DNA of 64,000 nt from Pictodentalium vernedei (GCA_031216915.1 CM062294.1:389661217-389725216), one strand, 5' to 3'; numbered from the stretch's first letter, positions 1 to 11,234 are shown. Made by a program: numbers and translations. The notes: generated from the sequence alone by a model not told the origin.

Positions 1-329
1 AGTGAGAGAGAAAAAAGTAATATAAAGTGTGTAGGGACCATATACATCGGTCAGGAAATCCTGTGAGAGGGTAATAGATCATAAATCATGACTGTATAAC
101 CAGTTTCGCTCAGGTTTCGACTAGGGTATGTCGGTAAGAGCGTATGAGGTAATGTACAATACATGGGACTCGTGGGCATCGATTCAGACTAGGAATCACA
201 ACTGAAAAGAACAATAGGCTGGACGGCTTCGATTGAAATACTATCGATATGTGTAAAAATGCACAACACGTATATACCTATATACACATAGAAGTTGTAG
301 GTTATATACAACACCGAGAAGTCAAGTGG

Positions 330-1860
330 CAACGTAGATCTACTCTATTCAATTACAAATGATTGAAGACTGAGGAGAGGGCAAATGATGATGTAGTTAT
401 GTGCAAGTAGATTTGCTCTGTCATAAATTGTTGAAGATCACTCACAAGTTCATAACAAAACAATCTTTTTGCACAGAATTCAAGCTTGCAAAAGAAAAAA
501 AAATCTACCACTCTGGGGAGAGGACAAATGACAATGTACTTATCTTCAAGTAGATCTGCTCCATCATAAGTCATTGGAGACTATCCGTAGGCGATAGTGT
601 AGTTATGTGCCAACATATCTGTGCTACCATAAATTATCCGGGACTACTCATAGACATTCCCCACCAGTTCACAACAGGACAGTCATTTTAAGCACTCTTA
701 AGGCACTCTCTCAAATTCAGAGTTCCAAAAAGTTACCACGCTGAGGAAAGGACAAATGACAATGTACTTATATGCAATTGGATCTACTCTATAATAAATC
801 GTTGGGGACAACTCATAGACGTTCCCCAGCAATTTATAATAAAGTAATCCTTTCAAACAAATTCAGACTTCCAAGAAATAATCTACCACGCTGAGAAAAG
901 GACAAGTGCAATGCAGCTATTACAGATAGACCTGTTCTAGCACTTGTTGGAGAGTACCCATATAACTTAGTGTAGACAACCTACAGGCACTCCCCACCAG
1001 TTCATAACAAAACAGTCCTTCAGGACAAATTCAAATTATTAAGAAATAACCTGCCACGCTGAAGGACGGTCGAATATCAGTGTACTTATGTGCAAATAAA
1101 TATGATCGGTTATAAATTATTGGAGAGTACCCATAGGCACTCTCCAACAATTCATAACAAGACAATCCTTGAGAACAAAATTCAGACTTCCAAAGGAATA
1201 ATCTACCACGCTGTGGGAAGGACAAGTGCAATTAGATACATTCTGACATAACCCAACGAGGACTATCCATGGGCACACTCTCCAATTATGAGTTCCAAAA
1301 TTGTACTTATATGGAAATGGATCTACTCCATCATAAATTGTTGGAGACAACCCATAGGCGTTCCCCAACAATTCATAATAAAGCAATCCTTTCAAACAAA
1401 ATCAGACTTCCAAGAAATAATCTACCGCGCTGAGAAAAGGACAAATTGCAATGTAGCTATGTACAAATAGACCTGTTCTATCATAACTCAGTGGGGACAA
1501 CCCACAAGCATCCCCAGCAGTATATAACAAGACAGTCCTTCAGAACCAATTCAAACTTTCAAAGAAGTAATAATCTGCCACGCAGAAGGACGGACGAATG
1601 ACAATGTGATTATTTTCAACTAAATCTGCTCGGTTATAATTTGATGGAGAGTACCCATAGGCATTCTCCGACAATTCACAACAAAACAATCCTTTTGAAC
1701 CAATTTCTGACTTCCAAAAAAATGATCTACCACTTTGAGGAAATGACAAGTCACAATGTACCTGTATGCATACAGATCTGCTCCATCATAAATTGTGGAC
1801 AAGTGGCAATGTAGCTACATACAAATAGACCTGTACTATCATGACTCAATGAAGAAAAAA
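330..1860. repeat. Degenerate tandem array, left edge
   Basis: About nine imperfect units of roughly 150-200 bp each repeat the same landmarks: a 'catagg..ttcccc' segment, an 'attcataacaaaacaatcc' segment, 'cagacttccaa', 'aataatctaccacgctga' and 'ggacaa'. Units differ by small indels and many substitutions, so this is an old array. Several short open frames on the minus strand fall on the repeat period and are not genes. Bases 1-330 show no recognisable feature. Confidence 0.75.
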
Positions 1861-1984
1861 TAAACCATCATACTGAAGAAGGACAGACTTCCAAGACAAT
1901 GGAGCAGTTCAACAATAATACCAAGAAATAGCAAAATATGTTTGAAACCATAAACACTAATGTTCAGTTGGTGCATGTTATAGC

Positions 1985-2310
1985 TAATGATTTCATTCTA
2001 ATTGGTATTATGCCGCAAGCAAGCATTCTCTGTATTCAAACATTTGTCGGATCATATTACAGATGATACCACACAGTGCGGGGATTTCATTTTTCATTAG
2101 AAATACGAATCTCTCAAAGCTACTCATACCAACAAAATCTGGATATTCTCTCTCGATTTTGCGATAGGAGTCAGCACGTATAGAGTCATATCTCTTACAA
2201 TCCATAACAAAGTGGAATTCATTTTCTATATTACCATTGTTACAGACCTTACATAACCTTTTATGTACAGGTAATGGGGGCTGCATATGTCTACCCTTTT
2301 CAATCATTAA
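1985..2310 (-). pseudogene. Remnant of a LINE ORF2 C-terminus
   Basis: A 99-codon minus-strand frame contains a CxxC spacing (CKVC) followed by ENEFHFVMDC and R, the C-terminal zinc-knuckle pattern CxxC...HxxxxC common in non-LTR retrotransposon ORF2 proteins. No reverse transcriptase segment is visible next to it, so this reads as a 5'-truncated insertion. The clade cannot be told from this short piece. It is not the same copy as the intact LINE at 37.5 kb. Confidence 0.55.
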
Positions 2311-5130
2311 ATGAAGTTGGTCGCTGGTATTTATACTTTTTGGGGGGACCGAGCTGACACTTCTCGCAATCTGATTGGTTCTTTAAAAAAGCTATCAAAA
2401 AGGTAAAAAATCCTGGAATCTGATTGGTCAGCTCGCTATTAGAGCTGGAATCTTGATCCCCAAAGCGCTTCAAGTGTGTTTTCGACTGTACATAAAATTG
2501 AAAAAAATAAATATTTTTCAGGGTATTTCAAAATGGAAAGTGATATTATAAAATAAAATAAAGTGCGTAAAATATATTTTGTAAAGAAAATTATTGTGAA
2601 ATTAATTTTTTTAATGTAATTTGATGCTTTAAAGTGAAAATAATGCTGTGTTTTCGGCGTGCCGATCAGGACAGTAGGCAAAAGCCTATTTAGTACAGTG
2701 TTCGCCTCGTCATTTTCAAAGCAATGAAAAAAATATATAACCCATCAATACATCGCCAAAAACTTGAAAACTACGTAAAGGGCGAATAAATAAAGCGAGA
2801 AAAATTATTTTATCGCGGAGAAAAGATTTATTTAATATTTTTTGGTTGGAAAAATGTTTGGTCAGTTTGTCGGCTTCTTTCTGGTAAATCGAGCGTAACG
2901 TCGCTTAGAAAAGCGATTTCACTGAATATGTGATCCCATTACATTCTCATTGTCAGAAACTGAATTAAAGTTGATAAGAAAACGATCTGTTGACATTTAT
3001 TTTGTAAAAAAGTACACAGAACGTGGCATTTCGGTACACCCAAAAACAAGGTTAGAATTTGCGAACAAAGCGTTTCTCACTGTTGACTGTGCTGTCAAGG
3101 AGATATACACAAATAGGGAGGGCGATAACTGAACCAGTTTTATTCTCACCAAATTATCAGATGGCGGTGTTCGACCCAACATTGCATACGCAACGAATTC
3201 TTTAGAGAGCGCAATCTTATCAAATAATTGGTTAACACTGCCACTGTGGCAGAAGAAAATATAGAGGGCTGCAAAGCATTTCTTGCCTACAGACATTCGA
3301 GATGAAAGAGAAAGATCCTATATATGATAAAACGTGGGTTTGGGATGTAAAGTACGTAGTAAGTGAAGGGTGGTGAGTGGGAACTCTTCCTTTAAAATAA
3401 ATAAAATTAATATTATGTATATAGGTTGGGAGGGGGGTGGGGGGGGGGGGGGGGGGGTGTACGTTCAACAAAAAACGGAACATTCTAGTGTACTCCGTAC
3501 CAGAAAAATACTCCTATTCAATCGAACACGACTTTTTAAAAAATCTATAACACTACGTGCTACCCTAAACAAGCCCGTTTCGGTTAAAAGCAGGATTCTG
3601 CGTGGAAGCCATATCAAATAAAGTCGTTTCCGGTGATTTACGCCCATTTTCGGGCTCATTTGGGTAATTATGTAGAGCCATAAATACTCCCAGTCAATCG
3701 AACATACCTGTTACAAACCTCTTAGCCCTATAAGAAGCCTTTGGGTCACATAGCAACCACGTGCCACCATAGAAACAAAGATGGCGGCCCCCTTCATACA
3801 AAATGGACGACGGAAACACGTATCACCCTAACAACACGAGCTGCGCATGCGCACTCACATCACCCATCACCATGACAATTACGTCACAACATGGCCGCCC
3901 ACATGGGTTACCATGACAACCACGTGATACCCATAATACATTGCGGTATGACGTCACTTCCTAGGTCCCCCAGCCTAGGTCCCCCAAATAGGGCACGTCT
4001 AGACCCTCGTCTACTACTCCGGTAGATGGTGGATCAAGGGTCACACGGTTTGTCCAACTGGAAATTTTACTCTATTTCACTTTGGGAGGGGATAGAAATT
4101 CGGCCCCAAAGGGCCTTGGATTAAACTATGTAAATATTACTTTATCGCATCGTGTGACACATTCACACCGCGTCCAGTGTTTAACTGTTAACCAGCAGAG
4201 TATCTTTAAAGTAATTTCTATCGAATATAGCCATGCTTTCTGTGAAGCAGCCATGGATAATATAAATTTGATGGAAAATCCATGGCAGTGTAACCCAGAA
4301 TATCATTTGTCATAAAGTTGATTCAATAAACATGGAAAAATTTGGTTAAAGTGAGCTCAGTTATACTCATTTTGGTTGCAAAAGATTTCTGTACTGGGAA
4401 GGGAAACCCGCCAGCTGCAAGTCAGGAGTCAGATGCCGTTAATTGTTCTTTTCTCTGCGACCGCAAGGTGTGAGCAGTTCAAAAAAGTACAATTGTTTTT
4501 AATTTGCTTGTTCGTTTTCAAACGTTCACAATGTACCATTATCGCGATTTGAGGGAGGTATCTCGGAACATTGGATGAATAATTGTGGCCAATTTGTCCA
4601 ATGCAAAAAACAAGGCCGAGCGCTCGGGTTGTTACGGCCGTTTGTCATTCAATGGTTCAAGGGAGAGAACTCTAATTTTTGAACGTTTGAAATAAAAAAT
4701 CGCTGTTACCCTGAGTGCATTTATGCATATCCACGGAAAGATTGGTGCAATACGAGATCTGGAGCCCCCCAGAGGGACCGGTAGCCTTGTGGTTTAGTAG
4801 ACTACCAGCAAAAAGAATTTGAAAAGCTGATCACATCCGCAGCAAGTAAAACGTGGGTTGAATCGGGGAAAAAATTATCTCAAATGCAGTATTCAATTAT
4901 AACCAGGCGCGTAGCCAGGTATCCAAATTGGGGGTGTGTTGGTGTGTGTATGGACGTACATGGATCCGTTTTTTTTCCAAATCCTTTTTCTTTTTAGAAT
5001 ATTCCTCTCCCAATTTCTGCAAATATTACTTTTTTCAGCACGTATTTTACAATAAATTTTATAATAACCTAGATGGCAATGTAATGAAATACGATATATG
5101 AAAATATATATATATATATACTATTTACAG
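2311..5130. other. Intronic/intergenic DNA, no gene recognised
   Basis: This stretch holds AT-rich sequence, a short 60-codon frame at 2950-3132 of no recognisable family, a long G-run around 3427-3461 and fragments of old repeats. I looked for the first half of the CUB domain that should precede the exon at 5131 and did not find it, so it probably lies upstream of the window. Confidence 0.5.
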
Positions 5131-5299
5131 ATATTCGATGGCAATTCCGATAGAGCTCGAATGGTAGGAGCTTACTGCGGCAAACAACTACCGACAACTT
5201 TCATGTCCACAACTAACAGTGTTTATATTCGCTTCGAGTCCGACTCAACAACCACGGCATCTGGGTACACCATTTTCTGGTCTGTAAACGGCGAAACAA
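5131..5299 (+). CDS. Host exon: second half of a CUB domain
   Basis: The exon is bounded by an acceptor (ctatttacag before 5131) and a donor (gtaagag from 5300). It is 169 bases long, enters in phase 0 and leaves in phase 1. The translation shows CUB landmarks in order: IFDGNS, a single YCG, then IRFESD and GYTIFW. CUB domains are extracellular beta-sandwich modules that mediate protein binding. The next visible exon (CCP at 26213) begins in matching phase, so the two belong to one gene, separated by a 20.9 kb intron that is mostly the Polinton-like element. The first half of the domain is not in the window. What is seen is the motif order and splice sites; the gene's identity is unknown. Confidence 0.8.
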
Positions 5300-5684
5300 G
5301 TAAGAGATAGTGTAAAAAGCGCAATGAATCTCGTGGGCGGCCGTCCCCATTCAGCATTCTTCTCCCATCAACACGATTCTTCGATAAAACAGAAAGAATC
5401 AAGTTACACTATAGATTTCGAGAAGAGCTCGAAACAAACTCTCGAATCAAATCGTCTTAGCAAAACGCAACAAACTCCATACAGCTTGCTTCTTGAATAC
5501 ATCCCGGTTTTTCCCAAACTCCAAGGGTTCGACCGATATATATTAAGGGAAACAACTTACAGTTACTGCTTGGAGTTGTGGGGAGACATTTGGTGGTAGT
5601 GGAGTCATTTCCATAGATTCTGTGACCATTTTGTTCCTACCTTTTTTTCTCAATGGTTTTGACAACATGAACCATTTTGAAGAA

Positions 5685-6023
5685 TTTATTTATTTATGTT
5701 TAAGGTCACATATTTATGCACAGTGGACATATTTATGCACAATGGCTAACCATGAGCGTGACAGTTTTACGGGTGGAGGAAGCCGGAGTACCCGGAGAGA
5801 ACCACCGAGCACTGCAGCACAGGCAGGGTTAGATTGGTTGAAGACATGCGTACCATCGACGTGCAGTACGCCTTAGTACACGGCGTCATCGTGCCCCCAC
5901 GCAGGCAATGGAGATGAAGTGTCTTGCCCAAGGACACAACGCGGTTGCCGCAGGTGGGATTCGAACCGAGGACCTCTCGGCTTGCAGCCTGCACCTCTAC
6001 CTACTGAGCCACCGCCCCCCCCC
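5685..6023 (-). mobile_element. SINE with tRNA-like head, inserted in the left TIR
   Basis: A 13-bp target duplication (ccattttgaagaa at 5672-5684 and 6024-6036) frames the insertion, and the right TIR carries the empty site. Read on the minus strand, the head has an A-box-like ggctcagtaggtagagg and a B-box ggttcgaatccc. It is followed by a core (gttgtgtccttgggcaag ... ggcacgatgacgccgtgtac ... cttcaaccaatctaaccctg ... cctccacccgtaaaactg) and a tail of TTTA/AAATA repeats. The core and tail are shared with the 5S-headed SINE at 29914-30310. Confidence 0.88.
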
Positions 6024-6623
6024 CCATTTTGAAGAAAAATTAGCTCCTATGTTCCTCTGAAATCTGACGGCAACTTTTTTTATGACGTCATTTCCAAAAT
6101 GGCCGCCGCCGTCATCTTGAAAATATAGATGACCCAATATCTCGGGCATCTGATCGACTAGAAAGATAAACTTGGTATCCATTCTGACTAATTCGATGAT
6201 GACGAGTCCGACAAAAGTGGAATTATGCAGTTTTGAGTTCATCTTGATCTCTAAATTTGACATGATGGTCATTTGCGACGAATTAATATCGGTAATTTGC
6301 TGGTCTTAGATAAGAAAACAAGATAAATTCGCAGAATTTGGACCAAACTTCCCTAATTTTGTAAATCATAAATCCAAAAACAAGTCAGATCAAAATGATC
6401 ACAGAATCGTGGGTAGTCAACCAAATTTCATATCACGACAGATGAACAAGAATAGGGTATCGAGAATGCTGATTCAAATGTATGTCATTGAAAATATAGA
6501 TATGGTGAAATTAGTATTTTAAGATTGTGCCTTTGTTTTTTTGGAGTTTTTTTTTAGAAAAGTTCACCATTTAAAATGGATATCTTCACAGATAATGGCT
6601 TAATTTTCATTAATCATAACGAG

Positions 6624-7037
6624 TCAATCATCACGACCAGTGTCACATGATGAATCACTAAGATGATGGCTGCTGTCACTTTCAGATCCATCATCACTAC
6701 TCCCATCACTGTCCTCTTCTTCGGGATCTGCAGGTAATGATATGTTCGAAGGAAGTGACGCTGAGTATAACGGATTGGCAGACAAAAAACATTTACAAGA
6801 TGCCAGCGATGGCCGATGGGTGGAGGATGTCTCTGGAGGTGGAAGTGTTTTTACAGATAAGCAAGATAGTTTGCACGCTCCAGATGTGGACGAAGACTGT
6901 CCATGCCAGGTGGGAGTCGGATAGTATTCTCTTTCTTCATGGATCTCAGTAGGTAATAATTGAGAGTTTACTACCACTTTGTACATGTACGTGTACACGA
7001 TGCATTTACCAACGTGGGATTCGGTGTTAAATCGCAC
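6624..7037 (-). CDS. Possible ORF inside the left TIR, function unknown
   Basis: A 137-codon open frame on the minus strand points outward. Its middle is Ser/Pro-rich and its tail is strongly acidic (PEEEDSDGSSDDGSESDSS). I do not recognise the family. The right TIR copy is disrupted by a foldback insertion and by a one-base insertion near 23,417 that shifts the frame. Terminal repeats are present twice, so a real gene here would be diploid within the element. Alternatively it is a captured exon or a chance frame; an overlapping plus-strand frame at 6742-6924 is also open in both repeats. Coding status is doubtful. Confidence 0.3.
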   Translation of the reverse strand: MRFNTESHVGKCIVYTYMYKVVVNSQLLPTEIHEEREYYPTPTWHGQSSSTSGACKLSCLSVKTLPPPETSSTHRPSLASCKCFLSANPLYSASLPSNISLPADPEEEDSDGSSDDGSESDSSHHLSDSSCDTGRDD

Positions 7038-7305
7038 GCTTGTTCACAAAAATGTTCAGTGATCTTGAATCTCCCATGTTTTTTTGTGACTCCTAGATTG
7101 CACTTTTAACGTTCAAATACTCGTGGTGAACGTTGAATGTCACGCGTTTTTAAAAAAAAAGTGAAATTGTACATTTTCACTTTTTTTTTTTACTTTAAAA
7201 ATTTTTGTCAACGTTCCCATCGCAGATCAGACCATCGATCCATCGTGAACGCGAGCAAAAAATTCTAGTCTATCATCAAAAAACGGTTTGCTGATTCTGG
7301 ATCTA

Positions 7306-7551
7306 TATCCTGAGAGATCTAAGATCAGGAAGAAGTCTAGAATGCCGAAATTTGCGGTCGGTGATCGAGTGAGAATCTACGCTTATAAGAAGCACTTCGA
7401 AAAGGGTTATACTCCTCGATGGACCTCGGAAATCTTCGTGATAATCAAAATATTTCACCCCGATCCGGTGACTTATGAAATCGAAGCTTTGGATGAAGAA
7501 GAGATCATCGGAAAGTTTTACGAACAACAATTACAGAAGACGAAGTTTTGA
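7306..7551 (+). pseudogene. Integrase (RVE type), C-terminal stub only
   Basis: The frame contains PKFAVGDRVRIYAYK, GYTPRWTSEIFVI and a VTYEIEAL...GKFYEQQLQK ending. This is the SH3/chromo-like C-terminal DNA-binding module that follows the catalytic core in Polinton and retroviral-type integrases. The DD-E catalytic core and N-terminal zinc finger are absent. The homology begins almost exactly where the left terminal repeat ends, so the 5' part was removed by a deletion at that junction. The leading TTG frame start at 7288 is not a meaningful initiation site. Loss of the core makes self-integration by this copy impossible. Confidence 0.85.
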
Positions 7552-7609
7552 TGAAGAAAACAAATTTTTTTTTTATTTACTCTCTTTAACATTTTCTTGT
7601 TTACACACA

Positions 7610-7627
7610 TATATATAAGAGAGAAAA
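7610..7627 (+). promoter_or_regulatory. TATA-AGAG promoter motif before the capsid gene
   Basis: TATATATAAGAGAGAAA lies about 85-100 bp upstream of the capsid ATG (7711). The same TATATATA plus AGAG arrangement precedes several other genes of the element on either strand. Confidence 0.6.
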
Positions 7628-7710
7628 AAATAATAAAAAAATAATTAAAAACTATTTTTAGATAAAGAAAGCAAGTTAATTAATAAACAAAAAAATAAAA
7701 ATCCTTTAAA

Positions 7711-8984
7711 ATGACAAATATACTAGATATAGCACAAAGCATAGTGAAAGATGAAAGTATTCAAGAATATGAGGTTCACAAATACGAACCGGTAACCGGA
7801 ACGAGTTTGAACAATGCGGGAGAGATAAGAATCAACGTCGAAACTCAAGATCTATTCGTACATCCTAGCGAGAGTTACATAGTGGTGCAGGGACGTCTCA
7901 CCAAGGAAGATGGGAGCGACTACGCCGACGACGACACGGTTACTCTTGCCAATAATGGCATCATGCATCTATTCAGTAACATAAAATACATGCTATCCGG
8001 ACAAGAGATAGAATCTGTGTTTCATCCCGGTCAGGCCACCACGATGTTCGGACTCTTGACGTATCCTGATGATTTTTCTAAATCTAGAGGACTTAATCAG
8101 TTGTGGGTGAAAGACACCGTCGGCCCTGCTAGCGCCGGCGCCGCCTTGATATTCGACTACGTCGTCAAGACGTCCAGACCTAAAGGAACGTTTTCGTTCA
8201 GGATACCTTTGAAACACATCTTCGGATTTGCGGACGATTACAACAAGATCATGTACGGATTCAAAGACAATCTGACGTTGATTCGAAAAGGAAACGACGA
8301 TGCAATAGTGAGACTCACTGTGACCGATGCGGGTAAGATAACTCTACACAAGATATCGTGGTTCGTTCCGCACGTGGAGCCTTCGATCGTGGAGAAAGCG
8401 CGTCTCTACAAGATCATAGAATCCAAGAGTAAATTACCCGTGGGATTTAGAATGAGACAGTGCGACACGGCTAGCATTCCTCCCTCCACGAATCACTTCG
8501 ATTGGTGATTGATGGTGAAATCCGCTTCCGAGAGACCGCATTTCATCGTGGTTGCATTTCAGACCGATAGGGACGGGTCTCAGGAAAAGAATGCGTCGCT
8601 GTTCGATCACTGCCATTTGAGAAACATGCAAGTGTTTCTGAATGCCATGAGATATCCAGCAATTGATTACACGCGTCGTTCGACAAGAACGATTTCTGCA
8701 GACTGTACGGCGACGCCGCTGATTTTAGAAAGAAGTATCACGGTCTAGATGAATTGATGAGCAACCAAAACATGTCTCCTGGCGAATACAAGTCGATGTA
8801 TCCCATGTTCGTATTCGACGTCAGTAAACAGAGTGAACGACTCAAGAGTAGCATGTTAGACATTCAGATCAAGATGCAATTCGATAGGAACGTGCCGAGA
8901 AAAACCGAAGCCTTCGCCCTGGTCCTGTCGGACAGAGAATTACAATTCGAATCGGATGGAAATAAGATGTCGATCATTCAATGA
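7711..8984 (+). pseudogene. Major capsid protein (double jelly-roll type), broken
   Basis: This is the main shell protein of the presumed virion. The reading begins at ATG 7711 and runs 265 codons to an in-frame TGA at 8506-8508. The same frame continues from 8509 and then shifts near 8671-8680 into the frame that ends at 8984. Total coverage is about 424 codons. Landmarks are an N-terminal beta-rich segment (LFVHPSESYIVVQGRL), FSFRIPLKHIFGF, then IVVAFQTDR and a C-terminal VFDVSKQSERL...DIQIKMQFDRNVP region, in the order seen in capsid proteins of invertebrate Polinton-like elements. One nonsense codon and one frameshift make it non-functional. The family call rests on pattern recognition and on its neighbours; a structure prediction would settle it. 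Confidence 0.75.
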
Positions 8985-9168
8985 GAGACGAGTGTGAAAA
9001 AAAAAATAAAAAACAAAAAAAAATAAAAAGTAATGAGTAATTATTAAAAACAAAAAAAACAAAAAAAAAATAAAAAAAATAAATTCGTTTTTAATGATAT
9101 TTTTTTAACAAAAAAAAAAGTTTCAGCTGAGAAAAAATCATCTTTTTTCAACATTCTCGACATATAAA
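8985..9168. other. A-rich intergenic spacer
   Basis: Long A-runs and T-runs lie between the capsid gene and the small basic ORFs, with no motif beyond a TATAAAATG context at about 9163-9171 that may serve the next gene. Confidence 0.5.
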
Positions 9169-9722
9169 ATGTTACAATTCGTAAGTAGTCACGTAGAAAA
9201 CGAAATACACATTCCATTTTCGCGTTTGAAAAAAAAAGAAAGATTTTTACGATCACGTTCTGAATTACTTGAGAGATCGCGTGCTATTCACTTGAGAGAA
9301 ACAAAAAGGATATTTCGTGACGAAGATATTAAAACTCGAACAGATCTTAGATTGTTCGATCCTGTGCGATCGTCTCTCCGTTTCCGTCAGATGTTCCATC
9401 CTGTGTTGCAAGCCAAAAAACAAAAAAAAAGATGTGGAAAAATGGTTAGATAAACAGTGGGATAGACGGTTGGAAATGAAAAGAATGAGACGCTTTCCAC
9501 CATCACCACTACCTTCTGAAGAGAATGGTAATGATGCGAGTGTTACCAAGAGATGCACAACATTCGTTCATAATTATGAGTTGGATAAACAAAAGTGTTG
9601 TTATAAACGTATCATATCACAAAGAAAAAGAAAAAGAAGAATCGACGCTGAAAATTGAGAAAAAAGGAAACATTATTATAATATATGGTGATAGTGAAGA
9701 AGAAGGAAAACAAAAAAAATGA
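9169..9722 (+). pseudogene. Small basic protein, apparently frameshifted
   Basis: Three overlapping plus frames (from 9169, 9317 and 9525) read as one Arg/Lys-rich polypeptide interrupted at A-homopolymer runs near 9229-9237 and 9412-9430. The first part is rich in ERSR and LRSR motifs, and the last ends in a short acidic/basic tail (DSEEEGKQKK). I do not recognise a family. A basic, DNA-binding virion core protein would fit the size, charge and position after the capsid gene, but that is inference only. The 3' end overlaps the hairpin at 9718-9742 and faces the fibre gene. Confidence 0.4.
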
Positions 9723-9742
9723 GATCTAAAGATGATCTCATT
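9718..9742. terminator. Hairpin at a convergent gene junction (copy 1)
   Basis: AATGAGATC and GATCTCATT form a 9-bp stem, with a T-run after it on the plus strand. It lies between the plus-strand basic ORF and the minus-strand fibre gene. The same hairpin in reverse orientation lies at 18156-18180, also between convergent genes, suggesting a 3'-end or termination function. Confidence 0.55.
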
Positions 9743-9812
9743 ACTTTTTTTTTGTTTTTTGTTTTTAATAATCACACATTATTTTTTTTTTAATTCATTA
9801 TTTTCCACACGT

Positions 9813-11168
9813 TCACTGTTTGTTCAAAGAATCTAGTTCGATCAGTAGACTCACCACGGAAGTGGTGGCTTCGGGATTATTGGTTTTCGTGATGAAATTA
9901 ATCCTGTCTCCGGCATTCACTTTGAGAGGTGTGCCGAACGTGCTAACATTCGCGTGTTGATTCTCAGTCTTTTCGACGCTGTATCTCTTATTGCTCTCCA
10001 CACCATTCACCATGAGATTGACGACCGCTCTGTTATTCAAATCCGAGGAAGCCAGACTCATTCGAAGGATTTCACCTCCCAGCGGCATGGGATATCCCAC
10101 CTGACCATGTTTCGATCCGCTACCTCCATTTCCAAAAGACCACTCAGCTTTTCCTTCATCTAAGGTGCCGGCCTCTTCGGCCCACACGGTGATCAATTGT
10201 CTAGCATATTTGACTTTCTCCACCACCGAAATCAGGGTGTAGGCATCCGTCATGTTCACGGGATCCGGTAGATTCGTGAGCGCATGTCCACCCATGTCTA
10301 GTTTACCTTCCATGATGTCGCCCTTTCTCCAGACCGAGTTGTCGTCCACGTACTTTCTGCTGACCGCGCTGGAATTGAATTCAGGATCATGATCAAGACC
10401 GAATAAATTGTGACCGTTCATGTTGATGCCACTCTCCATGGTTCCGCCAGATTGTTTGTTCAGGTAGAGATCGTCCACTTGCGATTCTAGGTATTCTTGC
10501 GATTGTATCACGGCAGAATCTACGTAGCCCTTGTTGACCGTGGTTGAGTCTGCATCCGTGTCGTTGATCTCTGACAGATTCAGTATCTTGTGGAATCCCG
10601 CATTCAGATCCGATTTCATTTCTCGTCCATCAGACTTTCTCTGTTCCAGATCTACGTAGTGTTTGGTCGCCACGTCCTTGGGATTCGTGGGAGTGGCCAT
10701 GTTCGTTATCTTGTTATAATTGGCGTTCAATTCCGAGTGCATCGTTTTCGTAACGTATCTATTTCTCAGGTGTTCGCTGAATCTCGCGTGAGAGTCGTCC
10801 GCGTATTTCTTGGTCGCGGCATCGGTGGGATCTATGGGATTCGTGACGTTCACCAAACATTTGGATTTCAGATCGAGATCGTCGGTCATGGTTTTATACA
10901 CGTAATTATCCAGCAGGATTCGTTCAAAATCGGCATTCCCCCTGTCGACGTATTTTTTAGTCGCAGCATCTGCGAGATCTATCGGCTCGGGAAGATTGTA
11001 GAGCTTCTTATCGATCATGTTCAAAGGTTCTTCTCGAGGTTCATATCTCCGAACGTAACGGTCGTCCAAGTTGGCAACGTCGTAACCATCGTCGACTTCA
11101 AACGTCTTCCTCTTCTTTCTCGGGTTGACTTTTTCGTCGTCACTTCTACCAAATTTATCGACTGGCAT
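9813..11168 (-). CDS. Phage-like fibre/attachment protein with DAATKKYVD repeats
   Basis: This is an intact 451-codon frame starting at ATG 11168. After a charged N-terminus with a KKRK cluster come five to six repeats of about 50 residues, each built around P-x-D/N-x-x-D-A-A-T-K-K-Y-V-D (for example at residues about 57-73, 108-124 and 157-173). This repeat is known from phage tail-fibre shafts, where it forms trimeric stalks. The last 130 residues lack the repeat and look like a separate beta-rich head (GGEILRMSLASSD, VNLMVNGV, VNAGDRINFITKTN). Inference: a trimeric receptor-binding fibre projecting from the capsid vertex, analogous to the adenovirus fibre. No signal peptide or membrane segment is seen. 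A long plus-strand frame opposite it is a shadow. Confidence 0.75.
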   Translation of the reverse strand: MPVDKFGRSDDEKVNPRKKRKTFEVDDGYDVANLDDRYVRRYEPREEPLNMIDKKLYNLPEPIDLADAATKKYVDRGNADFERILLDNYVYKTMTDDLDLKSKCLVNVTNPIDPTDAATKKYADDSHARFSEHLRNRYVTKTMHSELNANYNKITNMATPTNPKDVATKHYVDLEQRKSDGREMKSDLNAGFHKILNLSEINDTDADSTTVNKGYVDSAVIQSQEYLESQVDDLYLNKQSGGTMESGINMNGHNLFGLDHDPEFNSSAVSRKYVDDNSVWRKGDIMEGKLDMGGHALTNLPDPVNMTDAYTLISVVEKVKYARQLITVWAEEAGTLDEGKAEWSFGNGGSGSKHGQVGYPMPLGGEILRMSLASSDLNNRAVVNLMVNGVESNKRYSVEKTENQHANVSTFGTPLKVNAGDRINFITKTNNPEATTSVVSLLIELDSLNKQ

Positions 11169-11234
11169 GTTGTTGTGGGATTTTTTTTTTGTTTTTAGAA
11201 AAATATGTTCAAAACGCAGTTTATTAAAAATGAA

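Larger units (their letters stand above)
5624..7304 (+). repeat. Left terminal inverted repeat of the Polinton-like element
   Basis: Sequence from the gaccattttgttcctacc motif (5624) to the ggtttg.tgattctggatc motif (about 7304) matches the reverse complement of 22541-24195 nearly throughout. Without the 339-bp SINE the repeat is about 1.34 kb. Point differences and small indels between arms show independent decay after insertion. A TGACGTCA palindrome lies at 6083-6090. The inner border falls at the start of the integrase stub. Confidence 0.88.

Noticed and set aside
3427..3461. G-quadruplex regulatory site
   Set aside because: The G-run could fold so, but similar G/C homopolymers occur at many intronic places and may vary by sequencing error; no gene start is near.
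5950..6023. A tRNA gene on the minus strand
   Set aside because: A- and B-box similarity is present, but it belongs to the SINE inserted in the left terminal repeat; a full cloverleaf is not supported.
10590..11198. A 202-codon plus-strand gene
   Set aside because: It lies opposite the repetitive fibre gene and reflects its codon use; no motif is present.
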